Source of the DNA: Pirellulaceae bacterium
GTDB taxonomy: Bacteria > Planctomycetota > Planctomycetia > Pirellulales > Pirellulaceae
Assembly (NCBI GenBank): GCA_013002105.1
Contig: JABDKS010000288.1
Span: 1 to 17,849 of the forward strand
Direction: 5' to 3'
Length of the DNA stretch: 17,849 bases
Part shown: piece after piece, positions 7,441 to 14,998 of the stretch
Position numbering within the stretch: position 1 is the first letter of the stretch
How the letters are laid out: the number at the start of each line of letters is the position of its first letter
Position numbers and translations under genes: made by a program
Notes under the pieces: model-generated
Databases searched by the model: none
Seen by the model: the letters and a program-made list of their open reading frames with translations, nothing else
What the model was told of the DNA's origin: nothing

Positions 7441-7997
7441 GTGTCCATCACCTGGTAAGTCGGGCCGCCTTTGTCCATAAAGCTTGCGATCAGCTCGACC
7501 GCATCGACTTCCATGTCTCCCAGCACGATATCTTTGTGCTCTTTCATCCGAGCGATCACCTCGCTGTCCGCTGTCCGACTGCGGCTACGTGTGCGACCGA
7601 GTGTCAGATGCGGTCGATAATCTCTTGGCTCGGGTTTGAATCCGAGATCAGCCATCGCCGTTTCGATTTCCGCGACCAGTTTCACTAGCGAGCCACTGGG
7701 GTCCTCGACACCGACGTACAATATGCGGGGCTTGTCGTCGTCAGGAAAACCGCCCGTGCCGGCGAAGTTCAAAAAGAAGGGTTCGTACTGGTCGCAAATG
7801 GTGCCCAGAGCGTTACAAATTTCTGGGACTTCGGTATTCTCGACATCGCCGAGAAATTTCAGCGTGAGGTGCAAATTATCAGTCGGCACCCATTTGATCC
7901 CGTCGTCCGATTCGCGCAACTTGCGGATCAGTTTGGTGGCTCCGCCGGTGACGTTGCCAGCGAGTGGGATGGCAATGAAGGTTCGGATTCTATTCAT
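7428..7997 (-). CDS. thpR: RNA 2',3'-cyclic phosphodiesterase (2H family)
   Basis: This 189-residue protein is a 2H phosphoesterase of the ThpR/LigT family. Members hydrolyse 2',3'-cyclic phosphate ends of RNA to 2'-phosphate and act in the cytoplasm. Both catalytic H-x-T-x motifs are present: HLTLKFLG with His43/Thr45 and HLTLGRTR with His130/Thr132. The N-terminus RTFIAIPL and GIKWVPTDNLH are family-typical. The ATG at 7997 is preferred because the family begins at M-x-x-x-R-x-F-I-A; an in-frame GTG at 8012 would add five residues. No good Shine-Dalgarno is seen for either start. The ATG lies only 21 bp from the ATG of the divergent hydrolase gene. The biological substrate in bacteria is not well established. 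Confidence 0.93.
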   Translation of the reverse strand: MNRIRTFIAIPLAGNVTGGATKLIRKLRESDDGIKWVPTDNLHLTLKFLGDVENTEVPEICNALGTICDQYEPFFLNFAGTGGFPDDDKPRILYVGVEDPSGSLVKLVAEIETAMADLGFKPEPRDYRPHLTLGRTRSRSRTADSEVIARMKEHKDIVLGDMEVDAVELIASFMDKGGPTYQVMDTIEL

Positions 7998-8018
7998 ACC
8001 GAAATCGTACACTCAAAC

Positions 8019-9002
8019 ATGATTCAGTTTGATCCGCCAGAGTTCAAATCGCATCGATTGATCCGCGGCGGTCATTTACAGACGGTTTTTTCGGTCGGTC
8101 GCACCGAACGGCCGCCCGAGCGGTCGGTCGCGCATGTGGTCGAATTGCCCGACCAGGACGCTATCGTACTGCACGAGGACTGCGCCGAAAGATGGACGAC
8201 CGGGGATCCATCGATTCTGTTGGTGCATGGACTATCGGGTTGCCATGCCGCACCCTACATGATTCGCTTGGCCAACGGATTTTTGAAACGAGGCTATCGC
8301 GTGTTCAGGATGGACATGCGGGGCTGCGGTGCGGCCTGGGGACTGGCGCGACAATTGAGTCATGCCGGACGCAGTGACGATTTGATCGCCGGCTTGGACA
8401 GGGTCGCTCAACAGGCTCACAGCGGACCTATCTATGCGATCGGCGTGTCGCTCGGTGCCAATCAGCTACTACGCGCGGTCGGGCGTATCGGTGCTGGATT
8501 GGATCGCCAACCCGATTGGTTCGATCGCCTGGAACGTATCGCTGCGGTCGCGCCGCCATTGGATTTGCAACGTTGCAGCGATAACATGCAGCGCCTATCA
8601 CGCCGCGCCTACAACTACTACTTCATCCGCCAATTATTAAACCGGGTGCCCAAGCGTGTTCGCGAGCGAGAGGATTGCCAGCGCATTCTCAGCGCCGCGC
8701 GGCCCAAAACACTGCGGCAATTGGATGATCGTATGACTGCGCCGCTGAGTGGGTTTGCCGACGCGGCGGAGTACTACGACTTTGCGTCGGCGTGCAAAGT
8801 CATCCAGGACAACCCTGTACCCACGTTGCTGATCGCGGCAGCGGATGATCCGATCGTGCCGATCGATTGTTTCACCGATCGAGCGGCGACATTACCACCG
8901 ACAACGAAGCTATTAGTTGCCGGTGGCGGTGGGCACAATGGATTCATCGGCCCACGAAAAGAATCGTGGATCGACGACGTAATGCTACGTTGGTTCGATT
9001 AA
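8019..9002 (+). CDS. YheT-type alpha/beta hydrolase
   Basis: This 327-residue protein has the complete pattern of the YheT/UPF0017 alpha/beta hydrolases. It shows GGHLQTV (17-23) near the N-terminus, the oxyanion-region LLVHGLSG (67-74), MRGCG (100-104), the nucleophile elbow GVSLGAN (142-148) with Ser144, DRMTAPLSGFADAAEYY (237-253), the acid in ADDPIVP (275-281, probably Asp277), and GGGGHNGFIG (302-311) with His306. Family members are esterase-like enzymes whose natural substrate is largely unknown. The frame is open back to 7869, but the extension overlaps thpR on the other strand and the homologous pattern begins near the ATG at 8019. No signal peptide is seen, so it is cytoplasmic. It is convergent with the ferredoxin gene. 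Confidence 0.92.
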   Translation: MIQFDPPEFKSHRLIRGGHLQTVFSVGRTERPPERSVAHVVELPDQDAIVLHEDCAERWTTGDPSILLVHGLSGCHAAPYMIRLANGFLKRGYRVFRMDMRGCGAAWGLARQLSHAGRSDDLIAGLDRVAQQAHSGPIYAIGVSLGANQLLRAVGRIGAGLDRQPDWFDRLERIAAVAPPLDLQRCSDNMQRLSRRAYNYYFIRQLLNRVPKRVREREDCQRILSAARPKTLRQLDDRMTAPLSGFADAAEYYDFASACKVIQDNPVPTLLIAAADDPIVPIDCFTDRAATLPPTTKLLVAGGGGHNGFIGPRKESWIDDVMLRWFD

Positions 9003-9025
9003 CCGGCGCAGGCACGGCGCCCCGC

Positions 9026-9051
9026 GTACGAAAACGACGTACGAAAACGAC
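9026..9051. repeat. Perfect 13-bp tandem duplication
   Basis: GTACGAAAACGAC occurs twice back to back in the 88-bp gap between the convergent hydrolase and ferredoxin genes. It is probably a slippage duplication; no function is evident. Confidence 0.8.
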
Positions 9052-9090
9052 CCACACACGGCAACGAATCGCCGCCTTTTAATTCCAACT

Positions 9091-9465
9091 CTATTTCTCG
9101 GTCCAAACCGGTGGGGGTTCGATTTGGTCGGCGACCGGCGAACCTTGGTCCTTGCGTCCGCTGCCTTCCAGGCGACTGATGATTTCGACCGACATATCCG
9201 CATCACACTTGATTTGGCAGCTCAGCCGCACGCCTGCTTCGGTCACTTCGCGAGCCCGCAGCGTTTCTTTTTCTGCCTCGGTAATTTTCTCTGGCTCGCC
9301 GGCGACGAATTTCACGCGACAGGTTGTGCATTTGGCATGACCGCCGCACGCGTGCAATTGGTCGGTCCCCGCGTCGTCAACCAATGCTTGCACGAGACGT
9401 TTGCCCTCTGGCACGTCAAATTCGCCGATGGTCGTGCCATCTCTTTGTACGGTTAACTTTGGCAT
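9091..9465 (-). CDS. Adrenodoxin-type [2Fe-2S] ferredoxin
   Basis: This 124-residue electron carrier has the cysteine spacing C-x5-C-x2-C-xn-C of adrenodoxin/putidaredoxin-like ferredoxins: Cys40, Cys46 and Cys49 in HACGGHAKCTTC, and Cys83 in RLSCQIKC (Cys87 is extra). The beta-grasp start (PKLTVQRDGTTIGEFDVPEG) is typical. A C-terminal extension of about 24 residues (GSGRKDQGSPVADQIEPPP and onwards) is polar and probably flexible. The ATG at 9465 is chosen because the domain begins there and GGAG lies about 11 nt upstream; a longer reading to 9552 adds residues that do not fit the family. No reductase, P450 or Fe-S assembly gene is adjacent, so the redox partner is unknown. It is divergent from the SNF2 gene. 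Confidence 0.92.
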   Translation of the reverse strand: MPKLTVQRDGTTIGEFDVPEGKRLVQALVDDAGTDQLHACGGHAKCTTCRVKFVAGEPEKITEAEKETLRAREVTEAGVRLSCQIKCDADMSVEIISRLEGSGRKDQGSPVADQIEPPPVWTEK

Positions 9466-9649
9466 TACGCGAAAAACTCCATCATTGAGGGCGGAATCAG
9501 AAAGTTTGCTGAGTGTAACTATCGCCAGGAATCTGCGAAGTCCCATCGTCAACGAACAGATCGGTGTTAAGATAGCGGATTGGCGCGGAGCTGGCGGCTG
9601 GGTGGGATTTTGCCCATTGGAGTCGTCATCGCTGGATTTTCACCGCGGC

Positions 9650-12600
9650 ATGATTTTGGACGCACAGGATTATTCGCGACCTCTGGATTGCTTGAGTATG
9701 GAATTGACGTCGGATGATGCGATCGCGGCTTTTGGTTTGCTGATCGCAGAAGCTGCGAAGGGTTTAGTGGATTCGCACAGTGAGTCGCTGGATAAACGCG
9801 CTGCAATGTTACGTGTTGAATCACCCACCTTCGAGCGGGTTGGCGAGCAACTTGCGTTCGAATTCAAGGTCAAAGGCAATCGGCAGAAACCGGTTGCCAC
9901 GTCGGTGGTCGTTGTTCCCAATCGAGGCGAGCCGGGCGACGATTACGATTATTCTCCGTTAAACGTCTCGCTGGATACTGTACCGCACTGCGTTTGTGCG
10001 GATTTTAAACGCGACAAACAGTGCTCGCACACGCTCGCAATCTCGTGGTGGCTACAGGAACAGCTGGCACGACGAAGTATCGGCGACGTTTTTGATTTTT
10101 TTGAGGAGTTAGAAGTCGACACCGTCGCTGCGGGACGCGAGTTGGTCGACAAGGTGTTGAAGATCGCCGACGAAGCCAATCAGGTCGAGCCGCCGAAAGA
10201 ACAAACGCGGCTGCAGTGGCGAGTTGGTTTGTCGGATTCGCGCTACTACGCACCCCTGACGATCATCGCCTACGAGCAGCGTCCGCGAAAAAACGGAAAA
10301 GGCTGGACCAAGGGACGCGAAGTTCGCAGCTACGATTTGCTCAAACGTGACTTCACTGGTCACAAGATTGACGGCGAAATCGCCGGCCTGATTGCTTCGC
10401 CCAGTTACAGTTTCGAAGGAGACCATTTCACTGAGTTTCGCGCGCTGCAATTACTCGCTGGGCATCCCAACGTCACGTGGGACGACGGCAATGCGACGCC
10501 GTTGTTGGTTCACGCCGGTGAATTGACGTTGAATTTGGAGCCGGTCGAGATCGATGTGGAGGGCGATGGCGGTGAAGAAACGGTCACCCGGTTTCGGCCC
10601 ATGATACGAATCACCGGAATCAATATCGACGTTAACGATTGCGAAGTCGTTTTGGGTCACGGCAGCCCCGTCACACCGATGGTCGTTTTGGCCGATACCA
10701 AACACAATCGCTTAGTCGTGTGCACGCTGCGAAATCCCCGTGCAACGCGTTTGATCCAGTTTTTGTTGCAAGCCGATATGTCCGAAACGCTCTTCGATGC
10801 CGAGACGGCTGGGAAGATGGCGGTCGGTGCGGCGCGTGTCGATTCCCTGTTGCGAGTCGAGTTGCCGCAACAGTTGGCAGGCCCCATCCAACAAGGCAAC
10901 GAAGAGTTGGTGATCGAATTGCGGCCGCGCGTGGGTGCGGGATTGCACGTCGCGCTGCTGATGCACGAAGACCGATTTCGCGAAGAATTGACGCCGGGCA
11001 AGGCTCCGGAGATTGTGTCGTGTTTGACCGAAGCGGGACCGATTCGACTGCAACGCGATTTGGATGCTGAACGCGAGCGTGCTGAATCGGTTGCCGACCG
11101 CTTTCAGTTGTCGCAATTGAGTTTGGATGCGGATTATGGTTGGGTCGCCGAAACGGACGAGATCGCGCTCGATTTGTTGGCACGACTCCATCAGGGCGGT
11201 GACGAAACACCGCGATTGATTTGGCCCGAAGGGGAATCGATTCGAGTACGCGGCGAGATCACACCAGGCGCGTTGCGAGTTCAAATCGACGACCGAAAAG
11301 ATTGGTTTGGGCTCTCGGGTACGATCTCGCTGGATGGTACCGAAGTCAATTTGTCGGATCTGCTGACCGCCGTTCGCGACAAACGTGCGCTCGTCCAAGT
11401 CGGTGATCGAGAATTCGCAAAAATCAGTGACGGTTTTCGAAAACGATTGGAGCAACTCGGCGACGCCGTGATCGCCGATCGTGGATCGCTGAAAGTGGCC
11501 GATGCCGCTGTTCCCGCCGTTCAGGATTTGATCGGCGAAGACGTGTCGCTCGAAGCGACTGCTCGTTGGCATGATTCAATCGCACGGCTGGAGTCGCTGG
11601 CCGGTTGGACGCCCGAAAAGCCCGACTCGCTGGACGCTCAATTGCGTGACTACCAGCTGGACGGCTATCGCTGGCTGGCCCGGCTGAGCCAATGGGGTGT
11701 GGGCGGCATCCTGGCAGATGACATGGGCTTGGGAAAAACCGTTCAAACACTCGGGTTGTTGATCGACCGTGCCGCTGACGGACCCGCCCTGGTGATCGCA
11801 CCCACCAGCGTCGGTGAAAACTGGATCCGAGAAACCCAGCGGTTTGCACCTGAATTGAACGCAAAGCTTTATCGTGACAGCGACCGCGATGCGTTGATCA
11901 AAGGGGCCGCGGCCGGTGATGTGATCATTGTCAGCTACCAATTGGTTCAACGAGACGTCAAACGGTTTTGCTCGCGGGTCTGGAACACGCTGGTATTGGA
12001 CGAAGCTCAGTTCATCAAGAATTCGCAAACCAAGACATCGCAAGCGATCCGCAAGATCGATGCACAGTGGCGAATTGGATTATCCGGTACGCCGCTGGAA
12101 AATCATCTGGGAGAACTGTGGAGTCTGTTTCGCACCCTCAGCCCAGGGTTGCTTGGATCGTGGGAGCGTTTCCGAACACGGTTTGCCGATCCGATCGAAC
12201 GTCACAAAGACGACGAGCGTCGGCAGTCCCTGGCACGTCTGGTGCGACCGTTCATTCTGCGTCGGACCAAGGACAAAGTGCTCAGCGAATTGCCGCCGAG
12301 GACAGAGATCCTGCTGCAGGCCGAATTGAGTAAATCCGAGCGGAAGCTTTACGAGGACGCTCGGCTCGCAGCGGTCGCCGAGCTCAGTGGCGTCGTGGAG
12401 AACGAAAAACAGGGCGAGCAGCGGATGCGGACGTTGGCTTGGCTGACGCGATTGCGGCAGTTGGCTTGCCATCCGCGTCTGGTCGACAAGTCGTGGTCCA
12501 AGAGCTCGGCAAAGTTAGACCTGCTACTGAACCTGGTCGAAGAGTTGCAAGAAGGCGAGCATCGGGCGCTGATTTTCAGTCAGTTTGTCAAACACCTGAC

Positions 12601-13030
12601 CGTCATTCGCGAAGCCTTGGATGAACGCAAAGTCTCCTATCAGTATTTGGACGGTTCAACACCGGCGAAGGAACGCCAACGACGTGTCGACGCGTTTCAA
12701 GAGGGCGACGGCGATCTTTTCTTGATCTCGCTGAAAGCCGGTGGCACGGGATTGAATCTCACAGCAGCGGATTATGTGATTCATTTGGATCCGTGGTGGA
12801 ATCCTGCCGTCGAAGATCAGGCGACCGACCGGGCTCACCGAATCGGACAAGAACGTCCAGTGACAGTTTATCGATTGGTTGCCGAAGGGACCATCGAAGA
12901 GCAGATCTTGGAGATGCATGCCGACAAACGGGAGTTGGTTGCGGGCGTCTTGGATGGCACCGATCGCGCGGCGAAAATGAACACGGAAGATCTGATCCAA
13001 TTGATTCGCGAAGGCGTTACCGCCTCCTGA
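9650..13030 (+). CDS. SWIM-domain SNF2-family helicase
   Basis: This protein of about 1126 residues combines an N-terminal SWIM zinc motif (CVC...CSH: Cys114, Cys116, Cys125, His127) with a C-terminal SNF2 (RapA/HepA-like) ATPase. The ATPase motifs are intact: DDMGLGKT with Lys696 (I), APTSVGENW (Ia), LDEAQ with Asp784 (II), LSGTPLENHLGELW near 811 (III), ALIFSQF (IV), ISLKAGGTGLNLT (V), and DRAHRIGQ near 1060 (VI). The roughly 500 residues between SWIM and ATPase contain beta-rich sequence as in other bacterial SWIM-SNF2 proteins. Such proteins use ATP to move on or remodel DNA or protein-DNA complexes; a specific role is not known. The start is uncertain: 9650 (ATG) or 9698 (ATG), neither with a strong ribosome binding site. 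The frame is open back to 9401 but would then overlap the ferredoxin gene. recA lies 325 bp downstream. Confidence 0.9.
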   Translation: MILDAQDYSRPLDCLSMELTSDDAIAAFGLLIAEAAKGLVDSHSESLDKRAAMLRVESPTFERVGEQLAFEFKVKGNRQKPVATSVVVVPNRGEPGDDYDYSPLNVSLDTVPHCVCADFKRDKQCSHTLAISWWLQEQLARRSIGDVFDFFEELEVDTVAAGRELVDKVLKIADEANQVEPPKEQTRLQWRVGLSDSRYYAPLTIIAYEQRPRKNGKGWTKGREVRSYDLLKRDFTGHKIDGEIAGLIASPSYSFEGDHFTEFRALQLLAGHPNVTWDDGNATPLLVHAGELTLNLEPVEIDVEGDGGEETVTRFRPMIRITGINIDVNDCEVVLGHGSPVTPMVVLADTKHNRLVVCTLRNPRATRLIQFLLQADMSETLFDAETAGKMAVGAARVDSLLRVELPQQLAGPIQQGNEELVIELRPRVGAGLHVALLMHEDRFREELTPGKAPEIVSCLTEAGPIRLQRDLDAERERAESVADRFQLSQLSLDADYGWVAETDEIALDLLARLHQGGDETPRLIWPEGESIRVRGEITPGALRVQIDDRKDWFGLSGTISLDGTEVNLSDLLTAVRDKRALVQVGDREFAKISDGFRKRLEQLGDAVIADRGSLKVADAAVPAVQDLIGEDVSLEATARWHDSIARLESLAGWTPEKPDSLDAQLRDYQLDGYRWLARLSQWGVGGILADDMGLGKTVQTLGLLIDRAADGPALVIAPTSVGENWIRETQRFAPELNAKLYRDSDRDALIKGAAAGDVIIVSYQLVQRDVKRFCSRVWNTLVLDEAQFIKNSQTKTSQAIRKIDAQWRIGLSGTPLENHLGELWSLFRTLSPGLLGSWERFRTRFADPIERHKDDERRQSLARLVRPFILRRTKDKVLSELPPRTEILLQAELSKSERKLYEDARLAAVAELSGVVENEKQGEQRMRTLAWLTRLRQLACHPRLVDKSWSKSSAKLDLLLNLVEELQEGEHRALIFSQFVKHLTVIREALDERKVSYQYLDGSTPAKERQRRVDAFQEGDGDLFLISLKAGGTGLNLTAADYVIHLDPWWNPAVEDQATDRAHRIGQERPVTVYRLVAEGTIEEQILEMHADKRELVAGVLDGTDRAAKMNTEDLIQLIREGVTAS

Positions 13031-13266
13031 TCGCACGTTTGCGAGCCGTTGATGTCAATGATCTCCGGATGCTCCGCTGAAAGTGCAAATGTGGGCAAAA
13101 ATGGGTGCTTTTCACTCCCTCTGCCAGCGGTTGACCAGACGTGTCAACGCGGTGGCGAATATTACTTGTGTCAGGCAAACGAGCCACAAGCTTCTCCACT
13201 TTAACAAGCGGAAATGAATTGGTTGTCGGTCTAACAAACCACCGGTAGTATTAACCACCCACTGGT
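13031..13266. other. Intergenic region upstream of recA
   Basis: No gene is visible between the SNF2 stop and the recA leader palindrome. AACCAC appears as a direct repeat near 13238 and 13254, flanked by ACCGGT/ACTGGT half-sites. None of the LexA boxes I know from other phyla is recognisable. The recA promoter is expected here or in the palindrome region just downstream. Confidence 0.4.
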
Positions 13267-13314
13267 TTTGGCAGCTCCCATTTTTGATCGCACGTGTGAT
13301 CATTCGCTGCCAAA
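13267..13314. promoter_or_regulatory. Nested palindrome in the recA leader
   Basis: TTTGGCAGC (13267-13275) and GCTGCCAAA (13306-13314) form a perfect 9-bp inverted repeat. Between them lies a second 16-bp palindrome, GATCGCACGTGTGATC (13286-13301), with one mismatched pair around a perfect CACGTG. The whole element ends 41 bp before the recA ATG. It may be a protein-binding operator for recA control or an RNA hairpin in the 5' UTR. The symmetry is direct observation; the function is inference. Confidence 0.5.
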
Positions 13315-13355
13315 TGAAGTGATCTTCGCATGGGAATCTAGAAGGATTTAAGGGA

Positions 13356-14498
13356 ATGGCAAAGTCAAAAAAAGCAACCGCGGCACAATCCAAAGGCGTC
13401 AAGCTGGATCCCGGTATGAAGGCAGTGTTGGAGCGAGAGCCAGGTTTGAAAACCACGCTTCAGCAAATCGAAAAGACTTTTGGTGATGGTGCGATCATGC
13501 CGTTGGGCGCGTCGCACAAATTGCAGATCGATGGAATTCAAACTGGCAGTCTCTCTCTGGACATGGCTCTGGGCGGACAGGGGATTCCACGCGGTCGAAT
13601 CATCGAGATCTACGGCCCAGAATCGAGCGGTAAGACGACGTTGGCGTTGCACGTTGCCGCTGAAGCACAAAAGGACGGCGGCATCGCTGCGATCATCGAC
13701 GCTGAACACGCGTTCGATCCCAGTTGGGCCAAGAAACTGGGTGTCGAACTCGATACGTTGCTGGTCAGTCAGCCGGGTAGCGGCGAAGAAGCGATGCAGA
13801 TCTGCGAAATGCTGGTCAAGAGCAACGCGGTTGATGTGATCGTGATCGACTCGGTCGCGGCTTTGGTTCCCAAGAAAGAATTGGAAGGCGAAATTGGCGA
13901 CAGCCACGTCGGTCTGCAAGCACGATTGATGAGTCAGTCGATGCGAAAGCTGACCGGTGCGATTGCCAAGAGCAAGTGTGCGGTGATCTTCATCAACCAG
14001 ATCCGCGAGAAGGTCGGTGTGATGTTCGGCAGCCCCGAAACGACACCGGGTGGACGAGCGTTGAAGTTCTATAGTTCTTGCCGAATCGACGTGCGTCGGA
14101 TCGGTGCCTTGAAAGATGGCGAAGAGCAAGTCGGACAGCGTGTCAAAGCCAAGATCGTCAAGAACAAGGTCGCACCTCCTTTCCGAGTGGCCGAGTTTGA
14201 CATGATGCACACCAACGGCATCAGTTACGAAGGCGATTTGCTGGATCTGGGAACGACTCACAAGGTGGTCAATCGCAGTGGATCGTGGTTCAAGTACGGC
14301 GAGACTTACTTGGGGCAAGGTAAAGAGAAGGCACGCAACTTCTTAATCGAAAACCCCGATGTCGCCGACGAGATCAAGCAGAAGGTCATGTCGGCCGGTG
14401 GTTTCGCCGCTCCGCTGAACGATGAATTGCCCGAATCGGGCACCGAGGAAGCAGCGGAGGTCAGTGAAGAAGCGACCGAAGAGATTCCAAACAGCTAG
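13356..14498 (+). CDS. recA: RecA recombinase
   Basis: This 380-residue protein is RecA, which forms ATP-dependent filaments on single-stranded DNA for homologous recombination and, where LexA exists, SOS induction. It shows Walker A GPESSGKT (87-94, Lys93), the catalytic-Glu region DAEHAFDP (115-122), Walker B VIVID (161-165), loop L1 [14 protein letters not shown] (177-190), and loop L2 in [20 protein letters not shown] (214-233). The N-terminus is about 21 residues longer than in E. coli and begins with a basic stretch ([14 protein letters not shown]). The C-terminus ends in an acidic tail ([15 protein letters not shown]) like other RecAs. At the position of the adenine-stacking Tyr103 of E. 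coli there is a Trp (Trp124, in DPSWAKK). GAAGGA at 13341-13346 is a good ribosome binding site. A terminator follows at 14531. No recX or lexA is adjacent. Confidence 0.98.
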   Translation: MAKSKKATAAQSKGVKLDPGMKAVLEREPGLKTTLQQIEKTFGDGAIMPLGASHKLQIDGIQTGSLSLDMALGGQGIPRGRIIEIYGPESSGKTTLALHVAAEAQKDGGIAAIIDAEHAFDPSWAKKLGVELDTLLVSQPGSGEEAMQICEMLVKSNAVDVIVIDSVAALVPKKELEGEIGDSHVGLQARLMSQSMRKLTGAIAKSKCAVIFINQIREKVGVMFGSPETTPGGRALKFYSSCRIDVRRIGALKDGEEQVGQRVKAKIVKNKVAPPFRVAEFDMMHTNGISYEGDLLDLGTTHKVVNRSGSWFKYGETYLGQGKEKARNFLIENPDVADEIKQKVMSAGGFAAPLNDELPESGTEEAAEVSEEATEEIPNS

Positions 14499-14530
14499 TT
14501 GCCACTAGCGACCAAGTCAGTTCTTGCCAG

Positions 14531-14585
14531 AACCGCCGTCGAACAAGTTCCCGTTCTCCAGGGACCTGTTCGGCGGTTTTTTTTT
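14531..14585 (+). terminator. Intrinsic terminator of recA
   Basis: AACCGC pairs with GCGGTT and CGAACA with TGTTCG, with a 3-nt bulge on the left; the stem is extended by partial pairing of TCCC with GGGA. A run of nine T (14577-14585) follows directly. It lies 32 bp after the recA stop codon, as expected for a factor-independent terminator. Confidence 0.88.
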
Positions 14586-14608
14586 AATGCCTGAAACTCG
14601 TCGAATTC

Positions 14609-14660
14609 GTAGGCCAGGACCTGTCCTGGCGTGATTTTGCCAGGACAGGTCCTGGCCTAC
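14609..14660. repeat. REPIN-like double palindrome
   Basis: Two 22-bp arms (14609-14630 and 14639-14660) are perfect reverse complements around an 8-nt spacer GTGATTTT. Each arm is itself a palindrome, CCAGGAC-CT-GTCCTGG, so the element can fold as one long hairpin or as two small ones. This architecture matches REPIN/BIME elements, which are pairs of inverted REP sequences mobilised by RAYT (TnpA-REP) transposases. No RAYT gene is in this window. The element sits just behind the recA terminator, a typical REP location. Confidence 0.75.
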
Positions 14661-14872
14661 GGTCAACTCACATCAATGATGAAGAAGTATTAGCGAGACA
14701 GTGTCACTTTGCCCGCGAACTGCCAGAGATATAAGCACGAAGCGTAAGCGAGTGAGTTTGCCGTAACTGGTTCAATGGCTTTCGCTCCGCGCAAGTAAAG
14801 ACGCACAAGTGTCGCTGTCCAGTTAGTTGGTTTTGCATGTCGCCCATGTGTCACACGCCGGACGCTGCGGTT
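14661..14872. other. Intergenic region, no gene seen
   Basis: No convincing reading frame is present. The stretch around 14733-14760 (AGCACGAAGCGTAAGCGAGT and onwards) looks like a motif I associate from memory with intergenic regions of Rhodopirellula-like genomes; I cannot verify that here. Confidence 0.35.
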
Positions 14873-14998
14873 TCAGAGGACCAGTTTGTCATACGTGCTG
14901 TCCTGGTCGACGACGTAGTCGCTCTGCCGTTCAAATTGCACTCAGTTGCCGACTTCGGCGTCTATCGCAAACGTGACAGTCTCCCAGGTGACGGGCGT
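14873..14998 (-). pseudogene. Possible remnant of a protein C-terminus
   Basis: Reading the minus strand from 14998 in a frame different from the neighbouring stop gives TPVTWETVTFAIDAEVGN, a TGA stop (14944-14942), then VQFERQSDYVVDQDSTYDKL followed by VL and a TGA. Both halves have convincing soluble-protein composition, and the other two frames are broken. It starts where the Calx-beta gene stops, in another frame. I read it as the decayed 3' end of a different gene, perhaps left by a deletion or rearrangement that brought in the large gene's end. The length is short and chance cannot be excluded. Confidence 0.35.

Noticed and set aside
7869..8018. Longer N-terminus of the alpha/beta hydrolase
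   Set aside because: It is antisense to the conserved N-terminal part of thpR, and the family pattern starts at 8019.
9401..9649. Longer N-terminus of the SNF2 protein
   Set aside because: It overlaps the ferredoxin coding region antisense and has no family-like content before about 9650.
13365..14318. Long antisense ORF of 317 codons opposite recA
   Set aside because: It is a shadow of recA codon usage; its translation has no domain features and recA is certain.
14942..14944. In-frame TGA as a selenocysteine codon
   Set aside because: There is no SECIS-like hairpin just after it, no start codon for a short ORF, and no redox motif; decay is simpler.
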